From assembly GCA_964468375.1 (NCBI GenBank), contig CAYXUW010000002.1, positions 1-64,000 on the forward strand: a stretch of DNA of 64,000 bases. The letters are read 5' to 3'. Every line of letters starts with the position of its first letter. The stretch's first letter is position 1. This document shows, in pieces, positions 51,984 through 61,538 of the stretch. The notes under the pieces are model-generated. The model worked only from the letters and a program-made list of their open reading frames with translations, had not been told where the DNA came from and did not search any database. This stretch comes from CAYXUW01 sp964468375 (GTDB lineage: Bacteria > Planctomycetota > Phycisphaerae > Sedimentisphaerales > Anaerobacaceae). Made by a program: the position numbers and the translations under genes.

Positions 51984-53501
51984 ATGAAAAGACTGTTGAA
52001 TATATGTCTGATTAATACGTATGATATTGCTGGCGGAGCTGCAATAGCAGCTCATCGCCTTCACAAAGGATTAATTCTGCAGAATAACAATTCCGTTATG
52101 GTCGTTCGCAAAAAAATGTCAAATGACACAAATGTTCTTGAAGCAGACACTGTTGGTAGCGAGAATAAAATAGAGGAGGCAATATTTGCGGCTGTTCAGA
52201 AAGAATTGATTAATCTAAACAGAACGAACACTTCTGATACCTTGTTCTCATGGCCATATCCAGGTTATGACCTTTCAAAAACTCAGCCTGTTCGCAATGC
52301 TGACATAATCAACCTCCATTGGATTAACAACTTCCAGTCAGTGGAGTCCATCGCTTCACTTCTTTCATTACGCAAGCCCGTTGTATGGACATTGCACGAC
52401 CAGTGGGCATTCACCGGCGGATGTCATTACTCAGCCGGATGTGAGAAATACACACAACAGTGCCGGCAGTGCCCTCAACTTTTAGATGATTCGTATCAGC
52501 TGCCCGAATTGGTGCTGCAGAATAAGCTCAATTATTTTAGTAATAGTATAGTGATTGTTTCGCCCAGTAATTGGCTTGCCGAATGTGCTCGCAAAAGCGC
52601 ACTGTTTAAAGATTGTAGGATTGAAGTAATACCTAATGGACTTGATTTAGATATCTTCAAACCAGTAGATAAAGCTCAGGCAAAAAGAGACCTGAATATC
52701 AACCCTGAGACTGCAACGATTTTATTTGGAGCAATGTCACACGCGAAAAAAAGAAAGGGATTCAAACAACTGTGCAAAGCAATTGATTTCTGTCTAAAAA
52801 ACAAAAAATTTATCGAGTTAATTCGATCAAAAAAAGCTAAAATAATAACGGTCGGCACTACTAATTCACCAATAAGACTGGCTGGGATCCCAACCATTTC
52901 TTTCGGAAGTGTTAATTCCGAAGAAAAGCTCGCACTCATCTACTCGGCAGCTGATTTTCTTGTTCTACCATCCCTTGAGGAAAACCTATCGAACATAATG
53001 CTTGAATGCCTGTCTTGCGGAACACCAGTTATCGCTTTCAAAACTGGCGGAATGTCAGATGCCATCAGGCATGGTCAAACGGGATATCTGGCCACAAACT
53101 TTAACACGGATGAGATGGGAAGCTGCATTCTTGATTTGATATTCAAGCCTGAGATTAGGAAAAAGATGTCTTCAAATGCAAGGGACTTGGCCCGAAAAAA
53201 CTTTTCTGCGGAAATGCAAGCAAATAGATATCTAAAGCTTTATCATGATTTGCTAAGACGTAATACCAGCTCAGAGAGCAATTCTTCGCCGACTGGGCAT
53301 AAAGAATGCCGCCCAACATTATCTCCTATCGATCCTGTCTTTTCCGTGATTTACGAACAGTTTAAACATAGGGTTAGCAAAAAAAGTAACCGGACATCAA
53401 GTTCAGATACTGGTTCGTTACTAAAAATAGCGTCGACCGGCGGCAGAACTGCCAAAAAAGTTGGGAAGTCTATAAAAAGGTGGATTAAACATACATTCTG
53501 A
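51984..53501 (+). CDS. GT4-family glycosyltransferase
   Basis: A GT-B glycosyltransferase of about 505 residues from the ATG at 51984. The N-terminal domain opens with ICLINTYDIAGGAAIAAHRL and has VVWTLHDQWAFTGGCHYS followed by a cysteine-rich patch (CEKYTQQCRQCPQ). The C-terminal domain has PSLEENLSNIMLECLSCGTP, the donor-binding E-x7-E motif, and AFKTGGMSDAI. The last ~80 residues are a basic, Ser-rich tail. Similar to colanic acid WcaC-like transferases. The longer frame to 51930 only overlaps the preceding gene. Confidence 0.85.
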   Translation: MKRLLNICLINTYDIAGGAAIAAHRLHKGLILQNNNSVMVVRKKMSNDTNVLEADTVGSENKIEEAIFAAVQKELINLNRTNTSDTLFSWPYPGYDLSKTQPVRNADIINLHWINNFQSVESIASLLSLRKPVVWTLHDQWAFTGGCHYSAGCEKYTQQCRQCPQLLDDSYQLPELVLQNKLNYFSNSIVIVSPSNWLAECARKSALFKDCRIEVIPNGLDLDIFKPVDKAQAKRDLNINPETATILFGAMSHAKKRKGFKQLCKAIDFCLKNKKFIELIRSKKAKIITVGTTNSPIRLAGIPTISFGSVNSEEKLALIYSAADFLVLPSLEENLSNIMLECLSCGTPVIAFKTGGMSDAIRHGQTGYLATNFNTDEMGSCILDLIFKPEIRKKMSSNARDLARKNFSAEMQANRYLKLYHDLLRRNTSSESNSSPTGHKECRPTLSPIDPVFSVIYEQFKHRVSKKSNRTSSSDTGSLLKIASTGGRTAKKVGKSIKRWIKHTF

Positions 53502-53503
53502 CT

Positions 53504-54538
53504 ATGCGTTGTCCTTCACTAAACGAATTACCTACTCCGCCAAAAGGAAAAAGCGGTTGGCCATGGACAGAACAAAGCGAGCCGTTGCTGGCTAAAGCTC
53601 CTGATGGTCAGCCATGGCCCAAGATAAGCATTGTTACACCCACCTATAACCAGGGAAGATTCATTGAGGAATGTATCCGCTCGGTGTTATTGCAGAACTA
53701 TCCAAATCTTGAGTACATCATTATAGATGGCGGTAGTGCAGATGAAACCGTTGATATAATAAAAAAATATGAGTTGTTGCTAACCTACTGGGAAAGTAAA
53801 CCGGACAGAGGGCAGAGCCACGCAATCAATAAAGGCCTTGATAAAAGCAAAGGTGAACTCTTCAACTGGCATAATTCAGACGATGTACTTATGCCAAACA
53901 GCTTGGCAAAAATGGCGGGGGCGATGCTTAAATACCCTCAGGCAGGTTACATACACGGTCAGCGTATTTTTATTGATGACAACAGTAGAATACGGAGTAG
54001 AAGCAAACATAATTATGACAGTAAAATCATCTTTTCGCCGGACTTGGCAACATCAATTTCTGCTCTAAAAACGGGTGCCCAGCCGGCTTGTTTGATGAAA
54101 AGAGACCTTGTAATTCAGGTAGGAAAGGTCGATGAAAATCTTCATTATATTATGGATATTGAACTTTTGTTGAGAATCTCACTTGTAAAAAAACCCATAC
54201 TTATAAATTATCCTTTGACTTACGTCAGAATTCATCCTGACACAAAGAGTCTCCAATGGAATGCCAAACGCTCAAGAGAAAGAATCTATGTTGCAAATAA
54301 GATATTCAGCCGTAACGATTTACCTGATTCTATAATGAAATTGAAAAAACAAACTCTCGCAACTGCTCATCGATTTGCATGGCGAAGTTACGCGCGTGCC
54401 GGAATGTATATACTTACTTTCTGGCATTTATTTCTGGACATATTTTTCTCTTCCGGGCTCGGCTGGAGAAAACGCTTGGCAACTTATAAGCTGCTCCAAC
54501 TGGATAAAAAAGTTACAAAATTTGAAGGGGAAATCTAA
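53504..54538 (+). CDS. GT2-family glycosyltransferase
   Basis: A 344-residue GT-A enzyme. After a ~35-residue Pro-rich N-terminus, the catalytic domain has ISIVTPTYNQGRFIEECI, then IIIDGGSADETVDI, and NWHNSDDVLM as the metal-binding DxD-like motif; a substrate loop GAQPACLMKRDLVIQVGKVD follows. A C-terminal hydrophobic stretch (around MYILTFWHLFLDIFF) may associate with membrane. It would add a sugar to the growing glycan. Starts 2 nt after the GT4 gene. Confidence 0.88.
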   Translation: MRCPSLNELPTPPKGKSGWPWTEQSEPLLAKAPDGQPWPKISIVTPTYNQGRFIEECIRSVLLQNYPNLEYIIIDGGSADETVDIIKKYELLLTYWESKPDRGQSHAINKGLDKSKGELFNWHNSDDVLMPNSLAKMAGAMLKYPQAGYIHGQRIFIDDNSRIRSRSKHNYDSKIIFSPDLATSISALKTGAQPACLMKRDLVIQVGKVDENLHYIMDIELLLRISLVKKPILINYPLTYVRIHPDTKSLQWNAKRSRERIYVANKIFSRNDLPDSIMKLKKQTLATAHRFAWRSYARAGMYILTFWHLFLDIFFSSGLGWRKRLATYKLLQLDKKVTKFEGEI

Positions 54539-54541
54539 CCT

Positions 54542-55486
54542 TTGGCAAAAACAAAGAAAATAGCAGACGATTTTCTCCTTTATGCCTCGATTCTGAAAAG
54601 AGCTATCAGGCAGCATGCGCAGGAGATGAGGTATTTTTTCAAAGCTAAAAAACATTATCTGCGTGATGGGTACCCGAAGAGCAATCCCGCATTATTTTTG
54701 AGAAAAAAAGCCCACCATTTAGAACGCTGTTTGTTTGCACCTCATCTATATCCTCCTCACGTAGCGGAGAACGCGGCAAAAGAAATCGAGAAGATATTAA
54801 TGAACAATGAAAATCTGCCGACCGAACAAAGAAAGTGGGCACAGAAAATACTTCAGGAGTATAAAGCTAAAGCCCAAAAGAACACTTCTGTTTTCTGCCC
54901 TATGCTAATAAATGATATAACTCGCAAGGAGTCGTCGCTTACTACCAAAGATTTGATGAATTTGATACGCCAGCGTCGTTCGCGAAGAATCTTTGTTGAC
55001 ACGCCCCTCACAGACTCTGAAAAAGCAGCAATTTGCCAGGCGGCGCAATATGCCCCTTCCTCCTGCAATCGGCAGACTCTCTATTTGATTTTTGTAGAAG
55101 AGCCGCAGCTTAAGGATTTCGTAGCTTCCACTATACCTGGCGGTTGCCAGTTCTTTTCTAAAGCGCCGTGTATCTTGCTGCTGATTTCCGACGCTGGCGA
55201 CTATAGATACCCGGAAGATAGAATGATTCCGTTTATCGAAGGAGCCGCAGCTGTCCAGAATATTTACCTGCTTTGCGAAACGATGGATCTGGGATGTTGC
55301 TGGGGTTCGTATACAAGCTTTGGAAGCGTTGCCAATGAAAATGAAGTGCGAAAAAAACTCAAAATACCTGACACGCATATAATAGTTGCTTCTCTGGCTA
55401 TTGGAAAAAGTAACCAGGCCGTTTGCGAAATACCAAGAGACCTCCCGGAAAAAAGGTTTGCCACTAACTACTATGAAAACAGTTGA
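54542..55486 (+). CDS. Nitroreductase-family protein with N-terminal extension
   Basis: A 314-residue protein. The C-terminal ~175 residues are a nitroreductase-fold flavin domain: LIRQRRSRRIFVDTPLTD (FMN-binding Arg-Ser-Arg), AAQYAPSSCNRQTLYLIFVE and PFIEGAAAVQNIYLLCETMD with LGCCWGSYT. The first ~135 residues are helical and not recognised. Such genes recur in exopolysaccharide clusters but their reaction is not established. It starts with TTG at 54542, 3 nt after the GT2 stop, and overlaps the next gene by 14 nt. Confidence 0.8.
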   Translation: MAKTKKIADDFLLYASILKRAIRQHAQEMRYFFKAKKHYLRDGYPKSNPALFLRKKAHHLERCLFAPHLYPPHVAENAAKEIEKILMNNENLPTEQRKWAQKILQEYKAKAQKNTSVFCPMLINDITRKESSLTTKDLMNLIRQRRSRRIFVDTPLTDSEKAAICQAAQYAPSSCNRQTLYLIFVEEPQLKDFVASTIPGGCQFFSKAPCILLLISDAGDYRYPEDRMIPFIEGAAAVQNIYLLCETMDLGCCWGSYTSFGSVANENEVRKKLKIPDTHIIVASLAIGKSNQAVCEIPRDLPEKRFATNYYENS

Positions 55487-56855
55487 TACTGATTTTAATC
55501 TCGATCAAAAAGCCCAAGAGTTGGTTAACATCATAAAAACCCGTTTTATTACAACAGACGGACTGTTGGCGAGAAACTATCCTCCTACGAACCGGACGCT
55601 TTTTACCGATTTTGATGACATTGTTCCTTTTTTCATCTTCTTTGATGAAACTGAATTTCTGCTGTCGCAGGTCGAAATAATTCGAGAAAAGAATGAATCT
55701 TTGCTTTCACTTTGCAGCACAGATGGCGTTTTAGTAACCCGCACTATCGATGAATGGTTTGGTGGACTTTATGCACTTTTGGAAAAAACAACTGATGATG
55801 CTACTTACAACCTGTTAAAGGAGTCTGTTGAATTTGTTCTCGAGCACCTGATGGTAGATGGTTTCTTCTCTGCTGCATTCTACACGAAGAATAAAAAAGC
55901 GGTTTCTTTTTATGAGCCTTGGTCAGCTGGCCTGTTAGAGACCTTCTGTGAAATGAGAGAACAGTTCCCAACCGGTTTTGAGCAAGCTCAAAAAGTTTTG
56001 CGAAATTGGGTCCAGGATGACTATTTCAAAACTTATCACCTTTTCCCATATCGGGTATATTCGTCACCTGTAAAAAAGCTCGTTCAGAATACAATTTTAT
56101 CAAGGTTCTTCCCAACCCAGCGTCATAGCAGGCCGCCCACTGTCGGCAGGCCCTGCAAGACTCGCGTACTTAAAAATTTGGTAAAGCAGTTACTTTTCTA
56201 TTCGATTAATGGTTTATACAGCCAGTTGATGAAATCCAATTCAACGTGTGCCTTTGCTCTTCTGGAATTTTATAAAACTACAAAAGATGAATTCTGGCTG
56301 CAAAGTCTTATTGAATGGATTTTAAGCGCGATCGAAAACTTCTGCGAAAGCGGAAAAGTATATATGGAATTTGTTCCCAAAAAAAGAACTAAAAGAGATG
56401 CTGGAATAACACCGGCGTTTATCCTCACCGATGTTATCTGTGATACGGTCTATTTTGCTGGAGAGCATATCGGTCAGTATAAAGACAAATTTATGGCCAC
56501 CGTGGAGGAAATAATAGATTATGCATGGCAGAACCGGTTAGAAAACGGATTGGTTCCATATCGCGATGGAGGCGACTTTGCTCACATTGATAGCCAAGTT
56601 GATTTTGGAGTTTCTCTCAGAAGATATGCACAATTAACTGGCCAGCAAAGTTACATAGAAAAATCAATAGAATTAACAAAGAAAGCTTTTGAAGCACATT
56701 ATTCCCCTGATGGTTATTTTACTTATTCCGGTAATGTACCCAGGCACATAATTGACCCGAAATATAATGCGCTGCTGCTTAAAGGATTTGTCAATCTTAT
56801 TACAATTGATAGGCCTTTGTACCCAGATTATTATTCTTTATTCAAGGATAGATAG
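55473..56855 (+). CDS. Unassigned protein, possible alpha/alpha-barrel enzyme
   Basis: A 460-residue protein from ATG 55473; the frame to 55386 overlaps the nitroreductase gene. It is helix-rich, with recurring aromatic, Trp/Gly segments (FEPWSAGLLETFC-like around residue 145, TIDEWFGGLYALLE around 90, and PYRDGGDFAHIDSQVDF near 370), a pattern resembling (alpha/alpha)6 toroid glycan enzymes such as epimerases or glycosidases of exopolysaccharide loci. No catalytic motif can be named, so the function is open. No signal peptide is seen. Confidence 0.55.
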   Translation: MKTVDTDFNLDQKAQELVNIIKTRFITTDGLLARNYPPTNRTLFTDFDDIVPFFIFFDETEFLLSQVEIIREKNESLLSLCSTDGVLVTRTIDEWFGGLYALLEKTTDDATYNLLKESVEFVLEHLMVDGFFSAAFYTKNKKAVSFYEPWSAGLLETFCEMREQFPTGFEQAQKVLRNWVQDDYFKTYHLFPYRVYSSPVKKLVQNTILSRFFPTQRHSRPPTVGRPCKTRVLKNLVKQLLFYSINGLYSQLMKSNSTCAFALLEFYKTTKDEFWLQSLIEWILSAIENFCESGKVYMEFVPKKRTKRDAGITPAFILTDVICDTVYFAGEHIGQYKDKFMATVEEIIDYAWQNRLENGLVPYRDGGDFAHIDSQVDFGVSLRRYAQLTGQQSYIEKSIELTKKAFEAHYSPDGYFTYSGNVPRHIIDPKYNALLLKGFVNLITIDRPLYPDYYSLFKDR

Positions 56856-56888
56856 TGTTAAACTTGTTCCCTTGTTGAAAGTTTTATT

Positions 56889-57665
56889 ATGCATTTGAAG
56901 TTCTGGTTTAAAACAGCTCTTTATCGTTTTGTTCCTGGTGGCTATGGGTATATCCGTCACCTTCGCAGATTCCGCGATCCGAGCTATGTCTATAACCGTG
57001 ATAAGCACAGCGTTCGTAATAAACATCATATTCAAAGTGGCTGGAAAGAAAAGAACCAGAAAGATTTCCACTATAGGGATTACAAGGACTACCAGGAGTA
57101 TGTAAATCACCAGAGCCAGAAATTTGAGGAGATACTGAAAGTACGCGGCGGTTTTACAAACCGGGTGATAACTGCTTATCGCTACAGATTTTATCGTCGA
57201 TTTCGTCATTTGTTTGCTTTTTTGCCTAAGTCAGCACAGATTATTTGCGCCGGTGCACGCCAGGGGACGGAAGTCGAGGTTCTGCGGGATATAGGATTCA
57301 AAAGTGCTTATGGCATCGATTTGAATCCCGGACCTGATAATAAGTTTGTCCGTGTCGGTGATTTTATACATATGGAAAATCCCGATTCTTCCATTGATAT
57401 GATTTACTGTAACGCTGTAGACCATGCATTCGACCTCGAAGTTTTTTTTTCCGAGCATTCCCGCGTGATAAAGCCGGATGGATATGCACTTTATGATATC
57501 GCTCTGCAGCAGGGAAACCAAAAGCAGGGCGCATTCGAGGCCGTCGGATGGGAATCAGAGGAAGCTCTTTTCCTTTTGATGCTTAAGCATTTCAAAAGAG
57601 TAGTAAAAGTAGAAACAGAACCCGGCTGGAAGTGGATGTTATTGCAGGGAAAAGCACACACATAG
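56889..57665 (+). CDS. SAM-dependent methyltransferase-like protein
   Basis: A 258-residue protein with a basic N-terminus and a class I methyltransferase core from about residue 115: QIICAGARQGTEVEVLRDIG (SAM site), AYGIDLNPGP and HMENPDSSIDMIYCNAVDHA, then SRVIKPDGYALYDIAL. The first glycine-rich loop is degenerate (CAGARQG), so activity is less certain than for its neighbours. It starts 33 bp after the unassigned helical protein. Confidence 0.7.
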   Translation: MHLKFWFKTALYRFVPGGYGYIRHLRRFRDPSYVYNRDKHSVRNKHHIQSGWKEKNQKDFHYRDYKDYQEYVNHQSQKFEEILKVRGGFTNRVITAYRYRFYRRFRHLFAFLPKSAQIICAGARQGTEVEVLRDIGFKSAYGIDLNPGPDNKFVRVGDFIHMENPDSSIDMIYCNAVDHAFDLEVFFSEHSRVIKPDGYALYDIALQQGNQKQGAFEAVGWESEEALFLLMLKHFKRVVKVETEPGWKWMLLQGKAHT

Positions 57666-57678
57666 CACATCTTTTATA

Positions 57679-58665
57679 ATGAGCATAAAATCAGCAACAA
57701 AAAGTTTGTTTCCGTATGTAAAAAGAATGCAATTTAAAAAAGCCTTCTCGGTAGTTTTGCACCGTCTGGATTATTACGTAAACATAAAAGTCCTTAAAAA
57801 AAGAGAGGTTATTAGAAAAGTAAATGGTTGCCCAATGATTTTAAACTTTGATGAACCGGGGCTGTCAAAAGACTTAATGATTCATCGGACAAGAGAACTT
57901 TCAGAAACCGAAACGGTTGCAAAAATCGTAAAGCCGGGTATGTGCATTTTAGAAATAGGTGCAAATGTCGGCTACTATACCCTTCTTATGGCTAAGTTAA
58001 TCGGCAAAAGCGGGAAAATATACGCCTACGAACCTTATCCTGAAAGTGTGGATATTTTGACCAGGAATGTAGAATTAAACAACTTCACTGATATTGTGGA
58101 GATTCATAATCGTGCCGTCTCCGGCAAAAACAGTATTCAAAAACTATACCTTGGCAGTGCCTCAAATGTTCACAGCTTAATAAACTACAAAACCGATGAC
58201 AGCAACGCCGACTATATCGAGGTCGAAACCAAGGATATCAAAGAAATATTATTAGAAAGTGACAGAAAAATTGACTTGATAAGAATGGACATTGAAGGCC
58301 ACGAACGAGAGCTTTTTAATAGATTGAGCGGCGACATTAGCTCGGTCTTGCCAGCTCGAATATTTTTTGAGATTCATCCTTTGGGGGATATCGATCCGGA
58401 TCCGACATTTACAGGGCCCTTAACGAATATACTGGAATTAGGTTATCACCCTGAATTGGTTATCTCATCTTCTAATGTCCATGCCAAAAAAAGATTTGAC
58501 GAACTGACAGGCTATCAGCCCTTTAAAGTTGTCAACATCAATACAAGTAAAAGCTATTTATATGACAGCATAGGGACCTCTGATTTATTGAAGGTTGCTG
58601 CGAGACGACCTAAAATAACAAGGGCTATTTTACTAAAACGTCAAGAAATGTGTTCTGTAAGGTGA
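57679..58665 (+). CDS. FkbM-family methyltransferase
   Basis: A 328-residue SAM methyltransferase of the FkbM family (O-methyltransferases named after FK506 synthesis, often found in glycan loci). CILEIGANVGYYTLLMAKLIG is the SAM loop, YAYEPYPESVDILTRNVELN follows, and DLIRMDIEGHERELFNRL is the family motif. The N-terminal ~85 residues are unassigned. Begins 13 bp after the preceding gene. A sugar O-methylation role is likely; the position methylated is unknown. Confidence 0.88.
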   Translation: MSIKSATKSLFPYVKRMQFKKAFSVVLHRLDYYVNIKVLKKREVIRKVNGCPMILNFDEPGLSKDLMIHRTRELSETETVAKIVKPGMCILEIGANVGYYTLLMAKLIGKSGKIYAYEPYPESVDILTRNVELNNFTDIVEIHNRAVSGKNSIQKLYLGSASNVHSLINYKTDDSNADYIEVETKDIKEILLESDRKIDLIRMDIEGHERELFNRLSGDISSVLPARIFFEIHPLGDIDPDPTFTGPLTNILELGYHPELVISSSNVHAKKRFDELTGYQPFKVVNINTSKSYLYDSIGTSDLLKVAARRPKITRAILLKRQEMCSVR

Positions 58666-58667
58666 GT

Positions 58668-59456
58668 ATGGCAACAGGCGAAAAAGTCGAAACACGTGGT
58701 CACGTTGTGGGTTTTAGAGAAGAAATTGACAATGTGGCTCACAAGGGTAAGGATGCGTTTTTCACTTGGTTTGATAGCGCCAAGAATGCTGACACGGCAT
58801 TTTTGAGAGGGCAATGGGATTTTATGGTTCATATAGCTCTACCGCTATCTAAATATATCAGCAGCCCTGAAGACAAGATTGCTCTTGAGATAGGACACGG
58901 TGGAGGAAGAATTTTATTGGCTGCTTGTAGAAGTTTTAAAAAAACAATAGGTGTTGATGTTCACGATAACAACAAATTGGTTGAAGAGGAGCTTAAAAGT
59001 CGTGGTGTATCTAATTTTGAGCTACTTAAATCTGATGGAAGCACGATACCTGTCGAAGATTCTGCCGTAGATATTGTCTATTCTTTTATTGTCTTACAGC
59101 ATGTGGAAAAAATTGCCGTTTTTAAACGCTACCTGGAAGAAACCCATCGTGTGTTAAAATCTGGAGGAATTGCTGTATTGTATTTTGGTCGGAAGTTTTT
59201 TTGCCGTTTAAACAGCAATTCTAGATTTAGTTATTCAATTGACTGTTTACTCGAGAGATTATTACTCAGAAGGGGATTTGAGGAAATCCCTGCAAAAGTA
59301 AATTTTAAGAATTTGGTAATCTCTTTGAGATACGCCGAAAAGCTTGCCAAGAGGTGCGGATTTATTACTTTGAACAGATGTGTGTCACATAAAAAGGTTC
59401 CGGATGGAATCTCTTTATACGGAGGTCAACACGGCTTGGTTTTAAAGAAACCATGA
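58668..59456 (+). CDS. Class I SAM-dependent methyltransferase
   Basis: About 262 residues, starting at the ATG 58668 that follows AAGGTGAGT, 2 nt after the FkbM stop. ALEIGHGGGRILLAACRSF is the SAM loop, and GVDVHDNNKLV, KSDGSTIPVEDSAVDIVYSF and THRVLKSGGIAVLYF complete the methyltransf_11/25-type core. Substrate unknown. An in-frame ATG at 58650 overlaps the preceding gene and is less likely. Confidence 0.82.
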   Translation: MATGEKVETRGHVVGFREEIDNVAHKGKDAFFTWFDSAKNADTAFLRGQWDFMVHIALPLSKYISSPEDKIALEIGHGGGRILLAACRSFKKTIGVDVHDNNKLVEEELKSRGVSNFELLKSDGSTIPVEDSAVDIVYSFIVLQHVEKIAVFKRYLEETHRVLKSGGIAVLYFGRKFFCRLNSNSRFSYSIDCLLERLLLRRGFEEIPAKVNFKNLVISLRYAEKLAKRCGFITLNRCVSHKKVPDGISLYGGQHGLVLKKP

Positions 59457-59475
59457 GCAATACTTTCACAAACTT

Positions 59476-60567
59476 ATGCTAACAAGCAATTATTCCAAAC
59501 AATCCCAGACAGCCTGTTACAGAATGTTAAGAACCATTAAAGATTCTATAGGAAATACGATAAGTCACAGAGACCTCTATTATGTGGTGGAAGGTGCGAA
59601 TTGGTCCATAGACCACGATGGCCGTTCTATCACAGCAAACCTGCGTAATATTAGTTCTATAGTTGTCACAACCTGTCGCGGCATAAGAAACAGTATAGTG
59701 CATTTTGGTTCAGTTAACACATTCCTAAATAATAACGGGCCAAAGCTCCCCTGCAAAAGCAACAAATTAATAGTAACTTGGTTTCACGTCTCACCTGGCG
59801 ATAGACGGGTTGAATTCATCCCCGAAGTGGCCAAATATGTAGATTTGTGGCATACTTCCTGTAACATCACTAAGGATAAACTGACAGAATTAGGACTACC
59901 GGAAGAAAAAATAACCGTAATTCCTCTTGGTGTTAATCTGAGGGTCTTTGGCATACCAACACCGGAGCAGAAGCAAAATATCCGTTCTAAATTGGGCATC
60001 TCAAAGGATAAAATTGCTATCGGCTCCTTTCAAAAAGATGGTAATGGGTGGGGCGAAGGACTGGAACCAAAAATGATAAAAGGGCCTGATGTTTTTTGTG
60101 ATGTAATCGAGAAGATGAGCCGTCAATATGATTTGTTCGTAGTACTCACAGGCCCGGCCCGTGGTTACGTCAAACGCAGACTCGAGAGCTTGGGTATTCC
60201 TTACTCACACCATTTTCTCAACGACCCCGATGAAGTCGCTTGGTATTACAAGGCACTGGACCTTTACATTGCGACCGGCCGCCAAGAAGGTGGCCCCAAA
60301 TCTCTGGTTGAATCCTTGGCCAGCGGCGTTCCGTTGATATCCACAAAAGCTGGTATGGCACCCGATATTGTTACCGATGGTGAAAATGCTTTCTTATGTG
60401 ACGTCGATGATGTTGACCAAATAGTGAAAAAAAGCACAACAATTCTGGAAGATAAAAGCATAAAAGAAAAAATTGTTGCCAAAGGATTGATAACGGCACG
60501 TCAGTTCGATTGGAGTAGTATTGCTCAGCAATACGAAAATCATCTCTACAAACTTTTTCTACAGTAA
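59476..60567 (+). CDS. GT4-family glycosyltransferase
   Basis: A 363-residue GT-B glycosyltransferase. HTSCNITKDKLTELGLPEEK marks the linker before the C-terminal domain, followed by VIPLGVNLRVF and the donor site ATGRQEGGPKSLVESLASGVP with its E-x7-E pair, then STKAGMAPDIVTDG. The N-terminal domain is less conserved, as is normal for acceptor domains. Donor and linkage unknown. Confidence 0.85.
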   Translation: MLTSNYSKQSQTACYRMLRTIKDSIGNTISHRDLYYVVEGANWSIDHDGRSITANLRNISSIVVTTCRGIRNSIVHFGSVNTFLNNNGPKLPCKSNKLIVTWFHVSPGDRRVEFIPEVAKYVDLWHTSCNITKDKLTELGLPEEKITVIPLGVNLRVFGIPTPEQKQNIRSKLGISKDKIAIGSFQKDGNGWGEGLEPKMIKGPDVFCDVIEKMSRQYDLFVVLTGPARGYVKRRLESLGIPYSHHFLNDPDEVAWYYKALDLYIATGRQEGGPKSLVESLASGVPLISTKAGMAPDIVTDGENAFLCDVDDVDQIVKKSTTILEDKSIKEKIVAKGLITARQFDWSSIAQQYENHLYKLFLQ

Positions 60568-60650
60568 TTACACGTACCCACAGAAAAATCTTGATTATGA
60601 ATCGTAATTCAAGTATATATACCCTGTGACTTTTCATTTTAGGATTAAGG

Positions 60651-61520
60651 ATGATAGCTAAAGCGAAAGCAATTAAAACAAAAATGAAGAACTGGACCGT
60701 AGCATTAAGACAGTCTTGTGACTTTTTCAGCAATAAGCGGAAATGGTACGAAGATTTGTGTGAGTATTATAAGGTAACACCGCAGCAAGCCAAGGATTTA
60801 GGAGCTCGTTCCGCCACCCGTAGGCCGGATTTCCCGGCTTCACCGACAACAAACGCCGTCTCTGGTATGACAATGGCCGAAGTTTGGGAAAGTAAACCCC
60901 GTAACACCGCTGAGGAGATCTACCAATGGCAAAAAGATTTGGGTTCTTGGATTTCTTTTCGCCAGTGTTATTATCACAGATACGACAGTTTCCACTGGCT
61001 TACTAAAGACCTTCCGTCCGGAAGTAAATATTGTGAATACGCCTGCGGAACTGCACCAATATGCAACTGGATTGTGGAAAATGTGAGAGACCGCGTATTT
61101 CACCTTACAACGGTAGACGTTGATTGTGAGCATCGGGTTTTTGGTGAATGGCGCCTTACAAAAAGAATCGAACGCAGCGGTAGGCCGTTCACATTACAGG
61201 CCCTGATTTCCGAACCTGATGCTCCGCTGCCTTTGAAAGACCAATATGATGTTATAAGCATTATTGAGGCCCTCGTTCTTATTCATAATCCGCTCAAGGT
61301 GGTTCAGCACGTAACAGAGCACCTTCGAAAAGGTGGTAAGCTATGGGAAACATATACCGTTATGGATGACCCTCGAACAAAGGACTGGATATCTTTCCGG
61401 CAGGCACAGGAGCAGAGACCTGCTGTTTTTGATTACATACGCGCAAACTATAAACTCCTCGAAGGGCCTGACCCGGATACTCCAAAAGACTCCGGAAGAC
61501 GATGCTGGGAAAAATTATAA
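60651..61520 (+). CDS. SAM-dependent methyltransferase-like protein
   Basis: A 289-residue protein. The methyltransferase-like core lies at about 105-250: SGSKYCEYACGTAPICNWIVEN, TTVDVDCEHRVFGEWRL, DQYDVISIIEALVLIHNP and HLRKGGKLWETY. The glycine loop is unusual (YACGTAPICN), so the call rests on the ordered pattern, not on one strong motif. The ATG at 60651 is preceded by AGGATTAAGG. Confidence 0.65.
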   Translation: MIAKAKAIKTKMKNWTVALRQSCDFFSNKRKWYEDLCEYYKVTPQQAKDLGARSATRRPDFPASPTTNAVSGMTMAEVWESKPRNTAEEIYQWQKDLGSWISFRQCYYHRYDSFHWLTKDLPSGSKYCEYACGTAPICNWIVENVRDRVFHLTTVDVDCEHRVFGEWRLTKRIERSGRPFTLQALISEPDAPLPLKDQYDVISIIEALVLIHNPLKVVQHVTEHLRKGGKLWETYTVMDDPRTKDWISFRQAQEQRPAVFDYIRANYKLLEGPDPDTPKDSGRRCWEKL

Positions 61521-61538
61521 GCACTTAAACCATTTATA